Source: Acidimicrobiaceae bacterium (lineage in GTDB: Bacteria; Actinomycetota; Acidimicrobiia; Acidimicrobiales; RAAP-2). From it: 64,000 nt of DNA. Shown here in pieces: positions 63,987-64,000 of this stretch. The translations under genes were made by a program, and so were the position numbers. The stretch lies in the NCBI GenBank assembly GCA_003155135.1, contig PMFN01000031.1, positions 62,001 through 126,000 on the forward strand. Reading direction: 5' to 3'. Below the pieces are notes generated by a model that was given only the letters and a program-made list of their open reading frames with translations, did not search any database and had not been told where the DNA came from. How positions within the stretch are numbered: position 1 is the first letter of the stretch; every line of letters begins with the position of its first letter.

Positions 63987-64000
63987 GCTCCGACCTCGCC

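Overview
The window is a gene-dense piece of a high-GC actinobacterial chromosome. Most of it is very GC-rich, uses many GTG and TTG starts, and packs genes into operons with ATGA or GTGA stop/start overlaps. The gene content fits an actinomycete lineage and most resembles the class Acidimicrobiia. The evidence for that includes a split archaeal/actinobacterial-type methylmalonyl-CoA mutase, a one-lipoyl-domain E2 next to lpd, a FadE30/IpdF-like pair, and a short HhH-GPD repair protein. The class assignment is inference. I see no rRNA, tRNA, CRISPR array, insertion sequence or prophage.

Layout. 0.2-9.3 kb: the end of a type IV pilus locus, visibly poorer in GC than the rest. It holds a prepilin-peptidase-like protein lacking catalytic motifs, a PilM-PilN fusion, PilO, a small lipoprotein, a multispanning membrane protein resembling GT-C glycosyltransferases, one type IV pilin and a proline-rich repeat protein. 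An acyl-CoA carboxylase beta subunit sits inside it. 9.3-16.9 kb: moaC, fmdB-like, tldE-tldD, a FlK-like thioesterase, an MFS transporter and dxs. 16.9-21.4 kb: a sugar-nucleotide transferase, an alcohol dehydrogenase, a FadE30/IpdF-like steroid-catabolism-type pair and msrB. 21.4-28.3 kb: an ssb paralogue followed by the secA-prfB-ftsE-ftsX block. 28.6-31.2 kb: metY-metX. 31.3-37.1 kb: a six-gene envelope-polysaccharide operon (rmlB, rmlD, ugd, uxs, two GT2 transferases). 37.2-43.2 kb: birA facing a biotin carboxylase/BCCP gene, then an M20 amidohydrolase, a small monooxygenase, a secreted SGNH esterase and an SDR. 43.2-44.6 kb: a lower-GC islet with a MazF-type toxin-antitoxin pair and a decayed luciferase-like gene. 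44.6-55.6 kb: a methylmalonyl-CoA mutase subunit, a VOC protein, a rhodanese-MoeB fusion, nitroreductase, pepA, cobalamin adenosyltransferase, metH and a DUF2510 protein. 55.6-64 kb: a LipB-LipA fusion, the E2 component, lpd, an aldo/keto reductase, an SDR, rnhA, an Rrf2 regulator and an HhH-GPD protein.

Functional links. BirA would biotinylate the BCCP domain encoded beside it, and the carboxyltransferase at 1.5-2.9 kb is a possible partner of that carboxylase. Its product, methylmalonyl-CoA, would feed the B12-dependent mutase. Cobalamin adenosyltransferase and MetH lie close by, giving a B12 theme. LipB-LipA, E2 and Lpd form one operon that makes lipoate and uses it.

The most unusual signals are these. 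Three genes (rnhA, lipB-lipA, an MFS transporter) seem to start at CTG inside a CTGA overlap with the upstream stop; for rnhA no ATG, GTG or TTG precedes the catalytic aspartate. LipB and LipA are fused, PilM and PilN are fused, the pilus-linked peptidase lacks its second catalytic aspartate motif, and the RmlB-like dehydratase carries Cys where the catalytic Asp is expected.
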